Below, one piece after another: positions 1 through 8,205 of a stretch of DNA of 28,665 bases. The first letter of the stretch is position 1. Every line of letters starts with the position of its first letter. Under the pieces are notes generated by a model. That model was not told the DNA's origin, searched no databases, and was given only the letters and a program-made list of their open reading frames with translations. A program made the position numbers and the translations under genes. The DNA comes from Methanoregula sp. UBA247 (lineage in GTDB: Archaea; Halobacteriota; Methanomicrobia; Methanomicrobiales; Methanospirillaceae), in the NCBI GenBank assembly GCA_002495055.1, contig DADR01000039.1:6721-35385 (forward strand), given 5' to 3'.

Positions 1-2
1 AT

Positions 3-197
3 AAGTCCTTCAGATATGGTGGCAGTACCGACCAGATTATAAAAGGAGACTGGGAGGGAACGGGAGTTGACGGAATAGCAATCTTCCGGCCATCAACGGG
101 GTACTGGTATTTTGATTACAACCTCGACGGTGTTATCAATCAATCCTTTAGATATGGTGGCAGTACTGACCAGATCATCGTTGGAAAATGGGCATAA
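3..197 (+). CDS. C-terminal end of a repeat-containing surface protein (5' end outside window)
   Basis: Only the last 64 residues are present, read from base 3 to a TAA at 195-197. They hold one full unit and the start of a second: the segment SFRYGGSTDQII occurs at residues 2-13 and again at 48-59, a period of 46 residues. Between them lie GDWEGTGVDGIAIFRPSTG and YWYFDYNLDGV. This pattern of GDW-x-G-x-G-x-D-x-I-x-x-FRPSTG is typical of VCBS/FG-GAP-like beta-propeller repeats in secreted proteins, where the Asp-rich loops often bind calcium. The protein ends right after the second SFRYGGSTDQII with the short tail VGKWA. Cell-surface location is inferred from the repeat family; the signal peptide would lie outside the window. 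Such a protein could be a target of the glycosylation genes that follow. Confidence 0.75.
   Translation, partial: KSFRYGGSTDQIIKGDWEGTGVDGIAIFRPSTGYWYFDYNLDGVINQSFRYGGSTDQIIVGKWA
6..179 (+). repeat. 138-bp-period tandem repeat inside the surface protein gene
   Basis: The 36 bases at 6-41 recur at 144-179 with four differences, all at third codon positions (32 of 36 identical). Both copies encode SFRYGGSTDQII. The DNA-level similarity suggests recent duplication or gene conversion between the repeat units. Confidence 0.8.
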
Positions 198-253
198 AAA
201 AATAACACAGCCAGGATGGATTTACCCAATCAGAACTGGGCTAAACAGGAGTA

Positions 254-352
254 ATGAGGAGATGTGCGAAAAAAATTTTGGTGATTGAATGCGCTCCGTT
301 AAGTGTGGATGAATCCTACAAGATTGTTATTGCGAATTTTTCCTTAATATAA
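254..352 (+). CDS. possible 32-residue ORF, perhaps a gene remnant
   Basis: This small ORF lies in the 241-base gap between the surface protein and the first methyltransferase. An AGGAG at 247-251 lies close to its ATG, with only two bases between. The peptide begins MRRCAKKILVIECAPLS and stops at TAA 350-352. A basic start followed by KILVIE is reminiscent of the first beta strand of many Rossmann-fold glycosyltransferases, so it may be the 5' stub of a decayed gene. The rest of the gap is AT-rich with no other ORF of note. Low certainty. Confidence 0.2.
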   Translation: MRRCAKKILVIECAPLSVDESYKIVIANFSLI

Positions 353-401
353 TTTCGTTGCAGAAAAATGATATCTGATATGATTAATTGATGTAAAAAA
401 G

Positions 402-413
402 CATTTATTATTT
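402..413 (+). promoter_or_regulatory. possible TATA box for the first methyltransferase
   Basis: The AT-rich element TTTATTAT lies in this interval, about 30 bases before the ATG at 439. That spacing would place a start of transcription very near the start codon, consistent with a leaderless mRNA. No clear ribosome binding site is seen, which agrees with this. Another TTAATATA element near 344-350 is an alternative. Confidence 0.3.
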
Positions 414-438
414 CATTGCATCAGGATAATAAGTAGTG

Positions 439-1185
439 ATGCCTGATATTTTCTCCGACCAGAAAAAATATTACGATGAAACCGCTGAACAATTTGAAGA
501 ACGATCATTCTTTGGACGTGCAAATCGGAATCACCAGAAAAAAATACAAAAAATTTGTGAATTGTTGAATCTGCAGATTAATGACAGGTCGGAATTTTAT
601 ATTTTGGAAATCGGGGTGGGTACTGGATTACATGCGCAATACGTACTACAACATTTTCCTAATGTCTATTTTGTTGGAATAGATTTATCTGAAAAAATGC
701 TTTTTCAAGCGCAAAAAAAATTCCTATCAGATATTTTTGATAAAAAAAATTTTTTAGTAGGAGATGGAAATCTATTGCCTTTCCGGAATAATTCATTTGA
801 CGCAGTCTATATTTCTGGCAGTCTGCACCATTTTTCCGATCCTTTTAACTGTTTAAAAGAGGTATATCGCATTGTAAAACCGAATGGTACTATTGCTCTG
901 ATGGAACCCAACTGGCTATTTCCATTGAATTTTTTCCAGGGATGTTTTAATCCGGTTGAAAGAAATATCCTTAATATGAGAAAAAAATTTTTTTTGAAGT
1001 GGGCTTCAGAACTAAAACTTAAATCTATATATATTGAAAATTTTATTTATACGCCGCCACTTGCATTCATTGATGTTAAAATTCTCGATAGAATTGATCA
1101 AATACTTGGAAAGATTCCAATTCTATCATCTTTTTCAATTATGATATATTTATCCGCCAGAAAGATAAATAAAAAAGAAGAATGA
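439..1185 (+). CDS. class I SAM-dependent methyltransferase
   Basis: This protein of 248 residues has the layout of a small-molecule or sugar methyltransferase of the Methyltransf_11 type. Motif I reads ILEIGVGTGLHAQYVL near residues 56-71. The acidic end of strand 2 follows in GIDLSEKML, and motif IV reads FDAVYISGSLHHFSDP. The C-terminal part has no transmembrane segment. I chose the ATG at 439; a GTG at 436 directly before it is possible but has no better ribosome binding site. The gene is very AT-rich: two lines sampled by hand (661-780) give 30 G+C in 120 bases, far below genes such as rtcB, which suggests horizontal transfer. Its place at the head of a sugar cluster suggests a glycan or nucleotide-sugar substrate, but the substrate cannot be told from sequence. 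Confidence 0.85.
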   Translation: MPDIFSDQKKYYDETAEQFEERSFFGRANRNHQKKIQKICELLNLQINDRSEFYILEIGVGTGLHAQYVLQHFPNVYFVGIDLSEKMLFQAQKKFLSDIFDKKNFLVGDGNLLPFRNNSFDAVYISGSLHHFSDPFNCLKEVYRIVKPNGTIALMEPNWLFPLNFFQGCFNPVERNILNMRKKFFLKWASELKLKSIYIENFIYTPPLAFIDVKILDRIDQILGKIPILSSFSIMIYLSARKINKKEE

Positions 1186-1234
1186 TTTCACAAAAATTGT
1201 ATTCTATTCACGAGAATATTCGATAAATACTTTA

Positions 1235-1241
1235 AGAAGGG
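1235..1241 (+). promoter_or_regulatory. Shine-Dalgarno-like site that points to an ATT start codon
   Basis: The purine run AGAAGGG ends at 1241. It lies six bases before the ATT at 1248, the normal spacing. There is no ATG or GTG in any frame between 1186 and 1293, and the reading frame of the epimerase is closed upstream by TAA at 1233-1235. The site therefore favours initiation at ATT 1248. Confidence 0.5.
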
Positions 1242-1247
1242 ATAATT

Positions 1248-2186
1248 ATTCAGGTTCTTATTACTGGCGGAGCGGGTTTCATCGGATCTCATTTGACTGA
1301 GCATTTTTTACAGGATCCCGAATGTAAAGTCATTTGTTTCGATAATTTTGATGATTATTATAACCCTCTGGTAAAAAAAAGGAATATTGAACCATTTGCT
1401 TCTTACCCCAACTTCACGCTTATCAAGGGGGATATACGGGATAGACCCTTTCTTAAAAAAATTATGATTGATATTGATTATATTTTTCATGAAGCTGCCC
1501 AGGCAGGGGTGAGGATCTCCGTTGATGACCCAATAAAACCTCATGAGGTAAATGCTACCGGAACCCTGAATCTTTTAGAAACTGCAAAAGATGCTGACGT
1601 GAAAAAAATTATCAACGCCTCCTCTTCATCAGTGTATGGTAAGATGAAATACCTTCCTTTCGATGAGGCGCATCCAACTGAACCCGTTTCTCCCTATGGG
1701 ATTTCAAAGCTGATGGCTGAACATTATTGCAGGGTATTTCAAGAACTATATGATCTGAAAACGGTCTCATTAAGATATTTTACGGTATATGGTCCACGTA
1801 TGAGACCGGATCTTGCAATCCATATATTCATGCATAGAGCGCTGCACAATGAACCCATTACAATTTTCGGTGATGGAACAAAAAGCCGTGATTTTACGTA
1901 TATGCAAGATATTGTTGAGGCAAATATTATGGCAATGAAAAAAGGTTTTGGTGAATACAATATAGGGGGAGGATACAATATTACCGTGCAACAATTAGCT
2001 GAAAAAATTATCGCTGTCGCCCGGAGTACTTCAAAAATTACCTATGAGAAGGCAGTGAAGGGTGATGCTGAACATACATCGGCGAATATTAAAAAAGCCG
2101 AAAAGGAACTGGGATGGATTCCAAAAATCACCATTGATGAAGGACTGGAGATCTATAAAAAATGGATCCAACAATATCAGTTATAA
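1248..2186 (+). CDS. NAD-dependent nucleotide-sugar epimerase/dehydratase (UDP-glucuronate/UDP-glucose 4-epimerase-like)
   Basis: An extended short-chain dehydrogenase of 312 residues if it starts at ATT 1248. It would interconvert or dehydrate a nucleotide-activated sugar. The NAD-binding motif GGAGFIGSH is at residues 7-15. The catalytic region has the Ser run of NASSSSVYG near 124-131 and YGISK with Tyr150 and Lys154. RYFTVYGPRMRPD follows, a pattern common in UDP-glucuronate 4-epimerases. The first conventional start is TTG 1293, which would delete the whole glycine motif and so is unlikely to give an active enzyme. The in-frame codons before the motif are ATA, ATT and ATT, so the start is non-canonical, or there is a sequence error. 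The 3' end overlaps the next gene by 25 bases, indicating co-translation with it. The exact sugar is unknown. Confidence 0.85.
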   Translation: MQVLITGGAGFIGSHLTEHFLQDPECKVICFDNFDDYYNPLVKKRNIEPFASYPNFTLIKGDIRDRPFLKKIMIDIDYIFHEAAQAGVRISVDDPIKPHEVNATGTLNLLETAKDADVKKIINASSSSVYGKMKYLPFDEAHPTEPVSPYGISKLMAEHYCRVFQELYDLKTVSLRYFTVYGPRMRPDLAIHIFMHRALHNEPITIFGDGTKSRDFTYMQDIVEANIMAMKKGFGEYNIGGGYNITVQQLAEKIIAVARSTSKITYEKAVKGDAEHTSANIKKAEKELGWIPKITIDEGLEIYKKWIQQYQL

Positions 2187-3106
2187 TTCCCGCGTATAAC
2201 GAGGAAGATAATATCGATCCGGTTCATCGCGAACTTTCGAGTATACTTGCTGGAATTGGACATCCATATGAAATTTTATTTATTGATGATGGATCCACCG
2301 ATCTGACCTTCCAGAAGATGAAATCAATACAGCTCAAGGATGATTCTGTCCGGATTATTAAATTCCGGAAGAATTTTGGCCAAAGTGCTGCGTTACAAGC
2401 CGGATTTGATTACGCTTCTGGAACAATCCTCATTACCATGGATTCTGACCTTCAGAATGATTCCCGTGACATTCCTGCTTTGATTGAAAAAATGGAACAT
2501 GAGGATTTCGATGTTGTCTGCGGCTGGAGGTACACAAGACGGGATCCTGTCCTGAAAAAATTATTTTCGAAGATGGCGAATTCGTTGAGAAAGTCTCTCA
2601 CGAGGGAAACAATTCATGATTCAGGATGTACGCTTCGTTCGTACAGGAAAGAATGCATCGAGGATGTAGAACTTTACGGAGAACTTCACCGGTATATACC
2701 TGCCCTGCTTCTGTGGAAAGGATACCGTATCGGAGAATTAAAGGTCAACCATCGTGAACGGACGTATGGTTCATCAAAATATTCCTGGAAGAGGCTAACA
2801 AAGGGATTCCTCGATCTTATTGTAATTGCCTTCTGGCAGAAATATTCTGCCCGACCCATGCATATTTTTGGAGGATTGGGCTTTATTTTTGTTATCGTTG
2901 GATCTATCATCAGTATATACCTGATTTTTGAAAGACTATTTTTAAACATGGGTCTCACCGATCGTCCCTTGTTTCTTGTCGGGTTTTTTTTACTGGTTGT
3001 AGGTATTCAATTCGTTGCACTCGGGATCCTGGCAGATATCCTCTTAAAGATCTATCATGGGCAAAATGAGCGGAAACCATATCGTGTCGATAAAATACTG
3101 AAATGA
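2162..3106 (+). CDS. GT2 polyprenyl-phosphate glycosyltransferase with two membrane segments
   Basis: A 314-residue enzyme of the dolichol-phosphate-mannose-synthase/GtrB type. It would transfer a sugar from a nucleotide donor to a polyprenyl phosphate at the inner face of the membrane. The N-terminal GT-A domain shows SVIIPAYNEEDNI at 6-18, FIDDGSTD at 40-47 and the metal-binding DSD at 94-96. The C-terminal third has two hydrophobic helices, about 232-256 and 268-290, as in GtrB-like proteins. A weak TGGAG at 2146-2150 precedes the ATG by 11 bases. The gene overlaps the epimerase upstream by 25 bases and the GT4 downstream by 4 bases (ATGA). The epimerase may therefore supply its donor sugar. 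Confidence 0.88.
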   Translation: MDPTISVIIPAYNEEDNIDPVHRELSSILAGIGHPYEILFIDDGSTDLTFQKMKSIQLKDDSVRIIKFRKNFGQSAALQAGFDYASGTILITMDSDLQNDSRDIPALIEKMEHEDFDVVCGWRYTRRDPVLKKLFSKMANSLRKSLTRETIHDSGCTLRSYRKECIEDVELYGELHRYIPALLLWKGYRIGELKVNHRERTYGSSKYSWKRLTKGFLDLIVIAFWQKYSARPMHIFGGLGFIFVIVGSIISIYLIFERLFLNMGLTDRPLFLVGFFLLVVGIQFVALGILADILLKIYHGQNERKPYRVDKILK

Positions 3107-4281
3107 AGATCTTATTAATCAATTATGAATGCCCGCCACTTGGTGGGGGTGGAGGAGTAGCATCTTTTCAGCTTGCACAAGAATTAGCAAAAAGACATGA
3201 TGTTGATTATCTGACAACAGGTTTTGGAAATCTCCCAAAATATGAAGTTATTAATGATGTGCATATTTATCGAGTACCAGTAATAAACAGAAAGGAGCTG
3301 AGCACGGCTACGTTTGTTTCAATGCTTTCATTTATTCCTGAAGGTTTTCTCAAAGGCATTACACTCTGTAAAAAAAAGAAGTATAATTGCATACATGCCC
3401 TATTCGTTGTACCCTCCGGCATCTGCGGACTGGGATTATCCCGGCTTTTCCAAATTCCTCTGGTCTTAACGGCATTAGGTGGAGATGTGTATGATCCCAG
3501 TAAACGACACTCTCCCCACAGATCAGGTATCCTTAAAAAGGTGATATCATTTCTATTCAACCACTCTGATAAAAATACCGTAGAATCTGACAACCTCAGA
3601 GACATGATCCTGCAATATTACTCACCCCGGCAACCGGTCGACGTCATCCCTCTGGGATTCTTAAAACCCGAATTTACACGAAAAAGCCGTGCCGAGATAC
3701 ACATCCCGGAAAAGAGGACAATTTTAATATCTGTCGGGAGGCTGGTGAGAAGAAAAGGATATGAATATGCGATTCGGGCATTATCGACTCTTCCTGACGC
3801 TTCTTATCATTATTACGTGATCGGTGACGGTCCTGAAGAAACCACCCTGAAAAATCTGGTGGTTGCACTCGGTCTGGAAAATAACATTACATTTTTAGGA
3901 TATGTGTCTGATGATATAAAATTTCAGTACCTTACCGTGAGCGATATTTTTCTATTACCGTCAATGCATGAAGGATTCGGAATCTGTCTTCTTGAGGCAA
4001 TGCATTGCGGTTTACCTATAGTATCAACAGATAATGGCGGGCAGACGGATATATTGAAAGATCGTGTAAATGCACTCCTTGTATCGGGTAATGACAGTGA
4101 TGCTTTTGCAGAAAAAATCAAAGAACTGATGCTGGATGAAACCCTACGAAAGAATATCTCGATAAATAACATCCGTGATATTAGTCACTATTATATTGAA
4201 AAAATCGTGTCGGAATATGAAACACTTTACAGTGACTTGATAAAAACAAGATCCAACGAGGGATTACATGAAAACCGATGA
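3103..4281 (+). CDS. GT4-family glycosyltransferase
   Basis: A 392-residue retaining glycosyltransferase with the GT-B fold, expected to add a sugar to a lipid-linked chain in the cytoplasm. The N-terminus has the glycine-rich acceptor-side loop YECPPLGGGGGVASF. The second Rossmann domain begins near ISVGRLVRRKGY. The E-x7-E donor motif is E290-GFGICLL-E298 in HEGFGICLLEAM, followed by GLPIVSTDNGG. The start overlaps the preceding stop as ATGA, and the end overlaps the next gene by 14 bases, so translation is probably coupled. Donor and acceptor cannot be assigned from sequence. Confidence 0.88.
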   Translation: MKILLINYECPPLGGGGGVASFQLAQELAKRHDVDYLTTGFGNLPKYEVINDVHIYRVPVINRKELSTATFVSMLSFIPEGFLKGITLCKKKKYNCIHALFVVPSGICGLGLSRLFQIPLVLTALGGDVYDPSKRHSPHRSGILKKVISFLFNHSDKNTVESDNLRDMILQYYSPRQPVDVIPLGFLKPEFTRKSRAEIHIPEKRTILISVGRLVRRKGYEYAIRALSTLPDASYHYYVIGDGPEETTLKNLVVALGLENNITFLGYVSDDIKFQYLTVSDIFLLPSMHEGFGICLLEAMHCGLPIVSTDNGGQTDILKDRVNALLVSGNDSDAFAEKIKELMLDETLRKNISINNIRDISHYYIEKIVSEYETLYSDLIKTRSNEGLHENR

Positions 4282-4999
4282 TAAAAAAAACTTGTATTCT
4301 CGCTATATGACAACACATTTTGGAAAAATTCATGGTGATAATCAGGAATTTCCCCTTCATAACCGGTACTTTCGAAAAAATTTTTTAAAACTTTTGCCCG
4401 CTGACAGGAATGTAAAAATTGTTGATCTGGGTTGCGGAATGGGACATTTTCTCAATTTTTTAGAAAAGGAAAACTATTATAATTATATCGGTGTTGATGT
4501 CAGCGAAGAGAACGTTGAGTTCTGCAAGAAAAATAAATTCAATGCTGTTTTAGGTAATATTTTTGATTTTTTAAAAGAAACGAATGAAACATATGATGTC
4601 ATCGTCATGAATGACATCATCGAACATTTTGAAAAACCCGAAATAATACACCTCCTCCAGCTAATATTTGACGCACTGCATCATAATGGACGTTTAATCA
4701 TCAAGGCACCCAATGCTGCAAATCCGATATTGGCTTCAAGCAGTAGATATTATGATTTCACCCATGAGCTAATTTTCACTGAAGAGAGTATGTCGCAGGT
4801 GCTTCGGATTTCTGGTTTTTCACAAGTTTTTATTTATCCTCAGGATCTGTATGTCTTCTATTATAATCCTGTGAATTATCTGGCAAAATTATTTAGTTTT
4901 TTGTTAAATGGGATCTTACTGATTTTTTTCCGGTTTTATGGAAGAAAAACTACAAAAATTTTTACAAAAAATCTCATTGCAGTTGCTATAAAAGATTAA
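4268..4999 (+). CDS. class I SAM-dependent methyltransferase
   Basis: A 243-residue methyltransferase that may modify a glycan or its lipid-linked precursor. Motif I is IVDLGCGMGHFLNFLE (about 54-69), strand 2 ends in YIGVDVSEENV, and motif IV is YDVIVMNDIIEHFEKPE. This IIEH form is common among O-methyltransferases in polysaccharide clusters. The C-terminal part contains a hydrophobic stretch (LAKLFSFLLNGILLIFF) that could sit at the membrane. The gene overlaps the preceding GT4 by 14 bases. Its TAA stop at 4997-4999 overlaps the stop of the opposite-strand gene. Confidence 0.85.
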   Translation: MKTDDKKNLYSRYMTTHFGKIHGDNQEFPLHNRYFRKNFLKLLPADRNVKIVDLGCGMGHFLNFLEKENYYNYIGVDVSEENVEFCKKNKFNAVLGNIFDFLKETNETYDVIVMNDIIEHFEKPEIIHLLQLIFDALHHNGRLIIKAPNAANPILASSSRYYDFTHELIFTEESMSQVLRISGFSQVFIYPQDLYVFYYNPVNYLAKLFSFLLNGILLIFFRFYGRKTTKIFTKNLIAVAIKD

Positions 5000-5967
5000 T
5001 TTTTCACTCGGACAGTTATCCAACCATAGATGCCAAGAATTGTAAAATAGAGAATTATTACAATGTGGTAGCAAAAACCGGATACAATTGCCTGATCCAT
5101 AGAAAGTCCGAGAGGGACAAATACCAGAGTCCAGATTGTTTCGGTTGTCCCAAACCCGGCAACACCCTGAATGGGGAGAACCGTTGTCAATAATATGAAT
5201 GTTCCTCCTAAAATCACGATAAATATGGATAACTGGAAGTTCATCCCCATCATGAGCAAATAAACAACAAAATAATTGACGCCCCAGATTAAAAGAGAAG
5301 ATATCATCAGAGCAGAGATACTTTCTTTAATCTGAATTCTATCAAGGCTCTCAATTGTCTCGAATCCTTTTCTAATAAAAAAATGAACCCCTGGATTATG
5401 TTCACAGTGCAATCTCTCTGCAGTTTTTTGAATTTGGATGACAAATTTTTTTCCTCGTGTGAGTAAAATTACAAGGACGATTAGCAAAAAAATTCCGAAA
5501 AAGGCAATTATCCATAGTGCATCCATAATTATTTTGGGAATATCGGTAATCAGAACAATAGCGAAAAAGAATAAAATAATCAAGGCAATAAAATCGAATA
5601 TTCTCGACACGACAAGTGTGGCGATACCTTCACCAACAGTTTTGTTATTGATTTTTTTTAAAAGATAGATATAGGATAATTCTCCGGTTCGTGCCGGTAA
5701 GAGATTATTCGTGGCGTTATGCACACATACGATATTAAAAAGATCTTTTATGCTAACCTCCCGGTTGAGAAGGATGTGAAATCGCCAGGCACGGAAGAAA
5801 TAACTGCTCGCATATAACATAAAACCTGCCAATAGGTACACCGGGTTGATATGAGAGATGATTGAAATAATTGTATCTGACGAGACTTGAGTTAAAAGAA
5901 GGGCAACGAGAATAATGGTGAGAAATAACGCGATATATTTTGTATAGGGACGGATACGGGAAATCAT
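4996..5967 (-). CDS. flippase-like integral membrane protein (LPG_synthase_TM / UPF0104 family)
   Basis: A 323-residue protein made almost entirely of hydrophobic helices, about eight. Family marks include the FRAWRFHILL segment near residue 60, NLLPARTGELSYIYLLKK near 90-107, and PIQGVAGFGTTE in the C-terminal half. This is the family that holds the membrane part of bacterial MprF and of haloarchaeal AglD. In MprF the related domain moves a lipid across the membrane. A role in moving or sensing lipid-linked sugars is inferred from the neighbourhood. The gene is convergent with the methyltransferase, with three bases of overlap at the stop codons. It is divergent from the DUF2079 gene. Confidence 0.8.
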   Translation of the reverse strand: MISRIRPYTKYIALFLTIILVALLLTQVSSDTIISIISHINPVYLLAGFMLYASSYFFRAWRFHILLNREVSIKDLFNIVCVHNATNNLLPARTGELSYIYLLKKINNKTVGEGIATLVVSRIFDFIALIILFFFAIVLITDIPKIIMDALWIIAFFGIFLLIVLVILLTRGKKFVIQIQKTAERLHCEHNPGVHFFIRKGFETIESLDRIQIKESISALMISSLLIWGVNYFVVYLLMMGMNFQLSIFIVILGGTFILLTTVLPIQGVAGFGTTETIWTLVFVPLGLSMDQAIVSGFCYHIVIILYFTILGIYGWITVRVKN

Positions 5968-6147
5968 GAAAAATCAGCAATCCTGTTACCATTATTTTAT
6001 TTATTTTGTAGAATCATAATTTACCATACATATAATGCATCAATAAGGAATAAATTACAACGGTGCTTTGGGGTAATGAGTGAATGTTAAATAATGATAT
6101 CAATCCCGATTGAGACACACTGACATCATGAAACTAAGGTTACGGTA
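5968..6147. promoter_or_regulatory. divergent intergenic promoter region
   Basis: This 180-base AT-rich gap separates two divergently read membrane-protein genes. TATA-like elements include TTTATTTATTTT near 5996-6008 for the minus-strand gene. ACATATAATG near 6027-6036 and TTAAATAAT near 6088-6096 could serve the plus-strand gene. No small ORF worth listing is present. Assignments rest on sequence resemblance only. Confidence 0.35.
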
Positions 6148-8115
6148 ATGAAAGAACGAATTCAGACAGTGCTCAATGACATTTGGTATCGATGGCAAAC
6201 CCGTATCAGGAATCTGGACACCAATGATAAAATTGCAATACTAATTATTTGTTCATTTTTCACGATTTCATTGGTCGTACTTCATATCTCATATATCGAC
6301 TATTTTCCTTATAATGAAGGTGATAAAGGTGTTATCTATCAATTATTTTATAATACCGTCGTGCACGGAAATTTTTTCTATTCTTCAATTAATGGAGGAA
6401 TGATTGACTTTGCAGGACATCAAAGATATTTTCTGCTCTTACTTTTGCCGTTTTTTGCGGTATATCCTTATCCAATAACGATTTCTTTCATCAGTTCTGC
6501 TCTTTTAGCGTTAGGGGCACTGCCGGTTTACTGGTTATCATCAGAGATTTCAAAGTCAAAACGAATTGGGTTATTATTCGTTTTTCTTTATGTAATGTAT
6601 CCGTCAATAAGCTGGCTGGTTCTTGAAAGTGTCAAAGAGGAAATATTTGCTTTGCCCCTATTATTGTTTGCTTTTTATTATATGGTCAGGGGATCATTTT
6701 CAAAATTTATCATTTTTTTATTCCTTGCAGGAATATGCAAGCAAAATATTCCCCTTGTAATCATTATGTTTGGAGTATATGCTTATTTGGAGAAGATGGA
6801 TAGAAAATGGATTCTGGCGCCTGTTCTTCTTGGCTCCGGTTTCCTGGCAATTGAATTTTTCGTGTTACAGCCATTCTTCACTCAACTCTCATCGAATATG
6901 TATGGATATGCCGGTGATTCATCTATTCTCACTTTTACCGGGTCGAGATATTCATATTTAGGAAATACCCCCTCCGCAATGGTAATCAATGCCCTTTCTC
7001 ATCCCATGCTCATATTCAATAAGGTTTTTTCCGGGGAAACTCTGACATATATCACCTTGTTATTAGTACCTGTTGGATTTATCAGTCTTTTAAAACCCAA
7101 AATCCTGTTAATCGGATTGCCAATTTTTTTACAGAATATCCTTTCCATTGTTACTTATCAGACAATGCTGTCATGGCATTATGTCAGTATACTGGTGTTT
7201 GTGATAATCGTGGCGGCAATATTTGCATTTGCCGATCTTTATAATAAACTCCCAAAAACGTTCAAACTTGGGTTAATTATCCTGTTAATCCTGTTTTCAG
7301 GTGCTTCATTTTTTTACTTAAGTGCGGCATCCGATACCTATTCTCATATCACATCTGCATCACTGAAGAATGATGATTCAGCTCAATTAACTCGGGTCCT
7401 GGAAAATATTCCGGAGGATGCCAGTGTTTTATCATCAATAAAATTTGGTCCGTATGTGTATAGATCAAAAGAAGTTTCATACCCATTTTGGACTGGTAAA
7501 CCTGTTAGTACGGTTTATGATTACTATGTATTGGATCGAACTGGTTTGAATTATTATAATTCATATTCTGCTTTTGCTCAAATGAACCAGTTAATGGACA
7601 CAGGGAAATATGAAACCAAATATACTTCGGGGCAGACGATCATTATTGGATTAGCAAATTCATCCACGACCTGCAAAGAATCTCCGAATTTGTTTTACCG
7701 ATCACAAATTGGTAATGAGGCAATAAATTGCCCTTCCAATGTCAGCCGACATGTATTTTATAGCCTTAAATCTGAAAGAAAAGCAGGTTATCTGGTATTT
7801 GGTCCCTATATCATTCTTCCGAACGGGACATTTATTGTCACGTATTCAATTCGTGCAGATAATATATCAGATTTCGATAGTAAAATTGCACGATTAGAGA
7901 TTACCAGTATAGATTCCAGTACCCTTCACAATTCAATAGATACCATGAGAGATATTTATCCGCAGAATCTGACATCAGGACAGGACACAAAATTCAATTT
8001 ATCTATTAAAATTCATACTACAAATAAAAACCGATTAATGGAGTTCAGGGTATTCCAGTATTCAAATGCAGATCTCTATGTTTCAGATATTAACATTTCA
8101 CAAATTAAGCAGTAG
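6148..8115 (+). CDS. DUF2079 multi-pass membrane protein, GT-C-like
   Basis: A 655-residue membrane protein. The first 400 residues contain about ten hydrophobic helices. A soluble domain of about 250 residues follows, probably extracytoplasmic. The DUF2079 signature region is visible as GHQRYFLLLLLPFFAVYPYP, then LALGALPVYWLSSEIS, then YPSISWLVLESVKEEIFALP. This family resembles GT-C glycosyltransferases, which use polyprenyl-phosphate sugars outside the membrane. An acidic loop DYFPYNEGDKG near residue 50 is where GT-C enzymes carry catalytic acids. The role as a glycosyltransferase is inferred. The ATG at 6148 has only a weak upstream AAGG. The gene lies divergent to the flippase-like gene, and a methyltransferase follows 90 bases downstream on the same strand. 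Confidence 0.75.
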   Translation: MKERIQTVLNDIWYRWQTRIRNLDTNDKIAILIICSFFTISLVVLHISYIDYFPYNEGDKGVIYQLFYNTVVHGNFFYSSINGGMIDFAGHQRYFLLLLLPFFAVYPYPITISFISSALLALGALPVYWLSSEISKSKRIGLLFVFLYVMYPSISWLVLESVKEEIFALPLLLFAFYYMVRGSFSKFIIFLFLAGICKQNIPLVIIMFGVYAYLEKMDRKWILAPVLLGSGFLAIEFFVLQPFFTQLSSNMYGYAGDSSILTFTGSRYSYLGNTPSAMVINALSHPMLIFNKVFSGETLTYITLLLVPVGFISLLKPKILLIGLPIFLQNILSIVTYQTMLSWHYVSILVFVIIVAAIFAFADLYNKLPKTFKLGLIILLILFSGASFFYLSAASDTYSHITSASLKNDDSAQLTRVLENIPEDASVLSSIKFGPYVYRSKEVSYPFWTGKPVSTVYDYYVLDRTGLNYYNSYSAFAQMNQLMDTGKYETKYTSGQTIIIGLANSSTTCKESPNLFYRSQIGNEAINCPSNVSRHVFYSLKSERKAGYLVFGPYIILPNGTFIVTYSIRADNISDFDSKIARLEITSIDSSTLHNSIDTMRDIYPQNLTSGQDTKFNLSIKIHTTNKNRLMEFRVFQYSNADLYVSDINISQIKQ

Positions 8116-8205
8116 AATATCAGATGTACAAAAAATGATTGTTGACTGACATGGGAAAATTAAATAATTACGTATATTTGTAGAGAACAAATTCAAGGGA
8201 ATAGT

